Origin: Halichondria panicea
Lineage: Eukaryota; Porifera; Demospongiae; Suberitida; Halichondriidae
Direction of reading: 5' to 3'
Length of the DNA stretch: 64,000 nucleotides
Assembly: GCF_963675165.1 (NCBI RefSeq)
Contig: NC_087381.1
Location: forward strand, 5,457,378-5,521,377
Below the pieces are notes generated by a model. It made no database searches and had not been told where the DNA came from. It worked only from the letters and a program-made list of their open reading frames with translations. Both the position numbers and the translations under genes were made by a program. Below, piece after piece: positions 60,301 to 64,000 of the stretch (position 1 is its first letter; every line of letters begins with the position of its first letter).

Positions 60301-62299
60301 GGTGCAGCCAGCCAAGGTGGAGACTGTGCAGGTAATGATATCTTATACAGTACACATTCAAATGAATATCGTATAGCGGGAAACTTTCGTGAGGTGCAAC
60401 ATTTTTGTGCGTTTTTCGAGGGCAGAGCAGTCAACGCGAAACTGGGATAAACTCCCACGCACCAGTATTTCACATACAAAGCTATTGGTGGGTGTGGTTT
60501 CCTGGCATTGAAACGCGAATATTAGAACCCAAGAGCATTTCTGCTGAGGGCTCTGGAGCCAAATAGCAAAAATTTTCCGCTATACGGTACTATTACATTG
60601 TATTACAAACAAGTACAGATTGTATAATCCTTTCAAAGTCTGCCTTTTATGCATGTACATGTACAAGTGTGTATAAGGCTCTTTGTACCTGTATGCACTT
60701 TAGTAGTCGTGTAGAGAGATTGCCAGTTACAGTGTGCTTGTACTACATGCACTTCTCAACTGTTAGTTTCCTTCCACGTGCAGGGAATAGTGAAGACAAT
60801 GAAGGACTCCTTCGGGTTCATCGAGAGAGCTGACCTTGTCAAAGACGTGAGTCCTACATGTACATGTATAGCAGAACACTGTTATGATGATGAATGGTGT
60901 ACAGTGGAACCACTAATTAAATGTAGACTCCCTGAAATAAGGACACCTCTTATAATCAGAACACTCAATCAAGTCCCAACTCTAGCACATACATGTGCAT
61001 ACATGTACGAATGAACCCGTCAATAAAAAGGACGCTTTCCATAAGTTCCAAAAGTGTCCACATTTTGATTTTGCGGTTCCTCTAGGTGTAGATGCAGTTT
61101 TACACATACGATTAATAAAATGACCATGTCCCCTATCCGCCACTGTACCAGAGGAGATCGTGTACGACAGGCGCGGTGCAGCTCAAGATATTAGTCTTTG
61201 ATTGAGCACTAATTATCCGCCCACGCTGAGTTTTATTGCTGCGTGTAATCAGAGGCTAATTGCTTGAGCTGCACCGCGCCTGTTGTACATTGTGTCCCCT
61301 ATCCCCCACTGCAGCCTTACACCCACGTTACACCACTCCCCCTACAGATCTTCTTCCACTACAGTGAGGTGACTGGTGAGTCCAGTGTGGAGGTAGGCTC
61401 CTGTGTGGAGTTCGTGGTGCAGAACAGACAGGTGGGTGGTGGGCTCGGGCATTGCTGTACTGGAGATTGTATGAACAAGCGTGTAGTATGGATACACCAG
61501 TATTGCATTGTGTACATGCACATACATGTATTGTTGAAATCTAGCATGCCCTGTATTTGGACATGTAGTTCCACACTTGTATTCAACTTAGGGCCTCATT
61601 TTGTGAGATGCATGTAAGAGCAGCTTAATTTTCGTTTAAAGAGTGGATGCATGTACATGTACATGTATATGCAAAGGCTATGTGTGTTTAGTGGATGTTC
61701 GTTTCACCCCTCTCTCTTAGGGTAAGGACGTAGCTGCCAACATCCAGCTCCTCTCCGCCGGGTCAGTCCAGTTTGACGAGGTAGCGGGGGACTTCTTACA
61801 GGGGGTGGTCAAGAAACCTGTCATCCGCTCGTTCACCCACGGCCGCGGGAAGGAGACGGAGAGCACCCAGGGGGAGGTCACGTACATGGAGGACATGGAC
61901 GGGTGAGTTGATGATACTAGTATGTAGTACAATGGTTCATGAAGTTTTCCTAAGAGTACAAAATATTGTGTTGGCGGTTTGGTGCAGTGAATGTGCTTTA
62001 CAAACAGTGGCTGTAATAAAGAGGTGATCTGCTAACACATGCAATGGAGACTTTGGGGCCCATTACATGTATAAACCTGGCTGTATTATAGAGGGTGACA
62101 TGAAGTTTTTCTAGAGTGCTTGACCGTTATCGTGTATGCGAGCTATTGCATCTACATGTAGAATTGAATTGCCTCGTACAGTGAATACATGACAATGTGT
62201 TGACAGCCACTGTTGGGTAGATCAACAGTGGCTGTAATAAAACCTTGCTAATACAGTAGGTCAAAACACATGCTGCAGAGAGACTTTGTGACCCCCCCC

Positions 62300-62371
<72 letters not shown>

Positions 62372-64000
62372 CAGGGTTCGTGTGCTATCGTACAGTGACA
62401 CAGACCAGGTGGGGGACTTCACAATGCTCTCTGGGGACATAGTCAACTTCAGTCTGGCCATTGACAAGAGAGACGGCACAGAGAGAGCCACAGGTGTGAG
62501 GCTACACCGCCTGGTTGAGGAGCAGAAGGACACATCTCAGAGGGAAACGGTGGGTTCATTGTCAGTGTAACAAATATTGTGCCAAGTTAATAACAAAACC
62601 AGATCTTCACATATCTAGAGCCTGAACATTTGTAAGGCTTACAGAAAATAATGTACAGAATAGCATGTACATATACGTGTCTTTATCATAATTATCATTT
62701 TGGTTGGATTGAAAGCAAGTACATGTACATGTATGTATATGGACTCTGTACATATTAATTTGTACTGTCTTCACATCATGTCGTTATTGCCTGCCTCCCC
62801 TACAGGGTGTGGTGGCGGCACTAAGGGACGGGTTCGGGTTCATCAAGTGTGCTCAGAGGGACATGAGGATGTTCTTCCATTTCAACGAAGTCATTGATCT
62901 CGTAAGTGTGCTAATAACAAGTTTCACCAGGTGTACGTACGTTGGAACACTGCTCCATCAATGCCTGTACATGGATACAAAGAGCTATGTGTACATGTGT
63001 ACAGCGCACTAAAATAGTGTACATGAATAGGCAAATAAGTAGCCTCAGTTGAAGGCGTAGCATTGACAACCAACTATCAATGGTGTCTTTACGTGAGGCC
63101 GTACCAAAATTATGCTTAGAGTGCCAAATTGTCTAGTCATTAAAAGATGCACTAGAACAAACCAGTAACACGTATTCTAGCTGTCCTATTAGTGTGTGTT
63201 CTCTCTACATTTCAGGACCACAAACTGGCTCAGTACGACGAAGTCGAGTTCTCTGTACAGAATGTGAGTGCACTCATGTGTATAAATGTACAACATTTTA
63301 GCCAGTATACATGTAGTACAGTACAAAGGTGGTCTTGGTTGAGGGATTGTGTTGCACTATTTGGGACCTGTGGGTTCCTGACCGTTGTATTGCAGTTGCC
63401 ATTAATTTTCCTTAAGAGTGGCCATTGAGAAGGTCACCACACTGTGTACTAGTCAGCTGCCCATCACTTGTCTGTGTTACTGCAGGACTACACAAATGAG
63501 AGACTCCATGCTGTCAGGATCAAGGTCATACCCCTGGGCACTGTAAAGTTTGAGGTAAATTTAGTACAGTTACATGTATGTAGAATCACATACTTTTGTA
63601 CATGCATATACATAGAACATGTAAGACAGTATGTACATGTGTAATCATAGTATTATGAGGAAAGTTATTTGGTGGAAGCTATATTGAGTGTTGGGCCACC
63701 CAAAAGTCTGTATGAACTTTTATTGATGAATGCAGAAGTTGGTCAGAGTGGCATTCCATAAAACAGGTCACCCTCTATACAGTGTACATGATTGTACAGC
63801 TTGTACACTGTACAGTTGTACTTGTATGTGCACATTTTGCAATACGTGTACAGCTGTTAATAGGCCCCCTAGCATGCATTTGTACCTGTTAGCAGCTGTT
63901 AGCTATAATTACAGCCAGTTTAATGGGCCTCAAAGTCTCTCCATAGCACGTGTTTCAAGTAGTGTTAGTAGACCACCTCTTTATTGCAGCCACTTCTTGG
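57322..64000 (+). CDS. CSDE1: CSDE1 (UNR), cold-shock-domain RNA-binding protein, 5' part
   Basis: Exons by splice sites and phase: 57322-57330 (start codon plus two codons), 57859-57953, 58179-58218, 58414-58510, 58881-59005, 59202-59279, 59469-59525, 59819-59916, 60268-60331, 60784-60846, 61348-61431, 61721-61902, 62375-62549, 62806-62901, 63216-63263, 63486-63554 and 63990 onward, cut by the window. Cold-shock RNP motifs are present: [20 protein letters not shown], then [13 protein letters not shown] with IFFHYSEV, then [18 protein letters not shown]. Non-canonical cold-shock-like modules lie between them, matching the alternating layout of animal CSDE1. In known systems CSDE1 binds mRNA and controls translation and decay. 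The N-terminus [15 protein letters not shown] parallels vertebrate MSFDPN. Introns hold ACATGTAC repeats, (CA)n and MITEs. Confidence 0.93.
60367..60589. mobile_element. MITE in CSDE1 intron, relative of 31997-32210
   Basis: The ends are TATCGTATAGCGGGAAACTT and AAAATTTTCCGCTATACGGTA-like. The interior (GGTGTGGTTTCCTGGCATTG) matches 32110-32125. The ends also resemble the 25737-25966 family. Confidence 0.8.
61162..61288. mobile_element. 127-bp element with 26-bp inverted ends in CSDE1 intron
   Basis: GTACGACAGGCGCGGTGCAG (to 61187) is inverted at 61263-61288 with one mismatch. The centre has TTATCCGCCCACGCTGAG as in the element at 16527-16662. It lies close upstream of the exon at 61348. Confidence 0.85.
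62293..62367. repeat. (C)n-(CA)n microsatellite at a CSDE1 3' splice site
   Basis: A short poly-C run followed by about 33 CA units ends eight bases before the acceptor of the exon at 62375. Confidence 0.95.

Overview
The window looks like animal nuclear DNA, most likely from a sponge. This is inferred from gene content and style, not from a database match. Genes are split by many short introns with GT..AG ends and consistent phases. There are arrays of single-exon sushi (CCP) modules, an HSPA12-type HSP70, a death-fold plus STAND NTPase gene, and orthologues of animal genes (NME5, CSDE1, a TBC Rab-GAP). The DNA is AT-rich and crowded with short inverted-repeat transposons, microsatellites and palindromic TAATTATA-type motifs. 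I see no bacterial operons, CRISPR array, tRNA or rRNA.

Layout. 1-4.2 kb (+): the 3' part of a sushi-repeat membrane receptor, with nine sushi exons, a juxtamembrane exon, a transmembrane segment and a tyrosine-rich tail; one frameshift is visible. 4.8-6.3 kb: decayed copies of its 3' end. 7.2-11.7 kb (+): a second receptor gene with a signal-peptide exon and 18 sushi exons, many in near-identical 711-bp blocks. It is cut off by a P-element/THAP9-like transposase remnant; a fossil of its juxtamembrane exon lies beyond. 13.3-27.5 kb (-): an eight-exon gene rebuilt here, with a coiled coil, two related repeat exons and a probable MIEAP (mitochondria-eating protein) C-terminal-like domain. Its introns hold large inverted-repeat transposon copies and a 5.2-kb CACTG-ended element. 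27.5-32.9 kb: nested repeats. 32.9-35.2 kb (+): a three-exon HSPA12-like gene.

35.2-47.7 kb (-): a complete nine-exon TBC-domain Rab-GAP of about 588 residues. Its 3' exons, together with the neighbouring HSPA12 3' end, were duplicated in tandem and then decayed at 35.5-41.2 kb. One TBC intron holds about 16 copies of a 51-bp minisatellite. 49.9-54.6 kb (-): a two-exon gene of about 910 residues with a CARD-like domain, a transmembrane helix, a STAND/NB-ARC ATPase and several C-terminal membrane helices; this is the most unusual architecture in the window. 55.1-56.8 kb (-): complete five-exon NME5. 57.3-64 kb (+): the 5' part of CSDE1 (UNR), divergent from NME5 across about 530 bp and running off the window.

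The sushi receptors and the CARD-STAND gene are plausible recognition or immune genes. HSPA12, TBC, NME5 and CSDE1 are housekeeping or ciliary genes. Nothing in the sequence shows that these neighbours act in one pathway. All exon models rest on reading splice sites and phases by eye. Exon coordinates should be good to a base or two where phases close.
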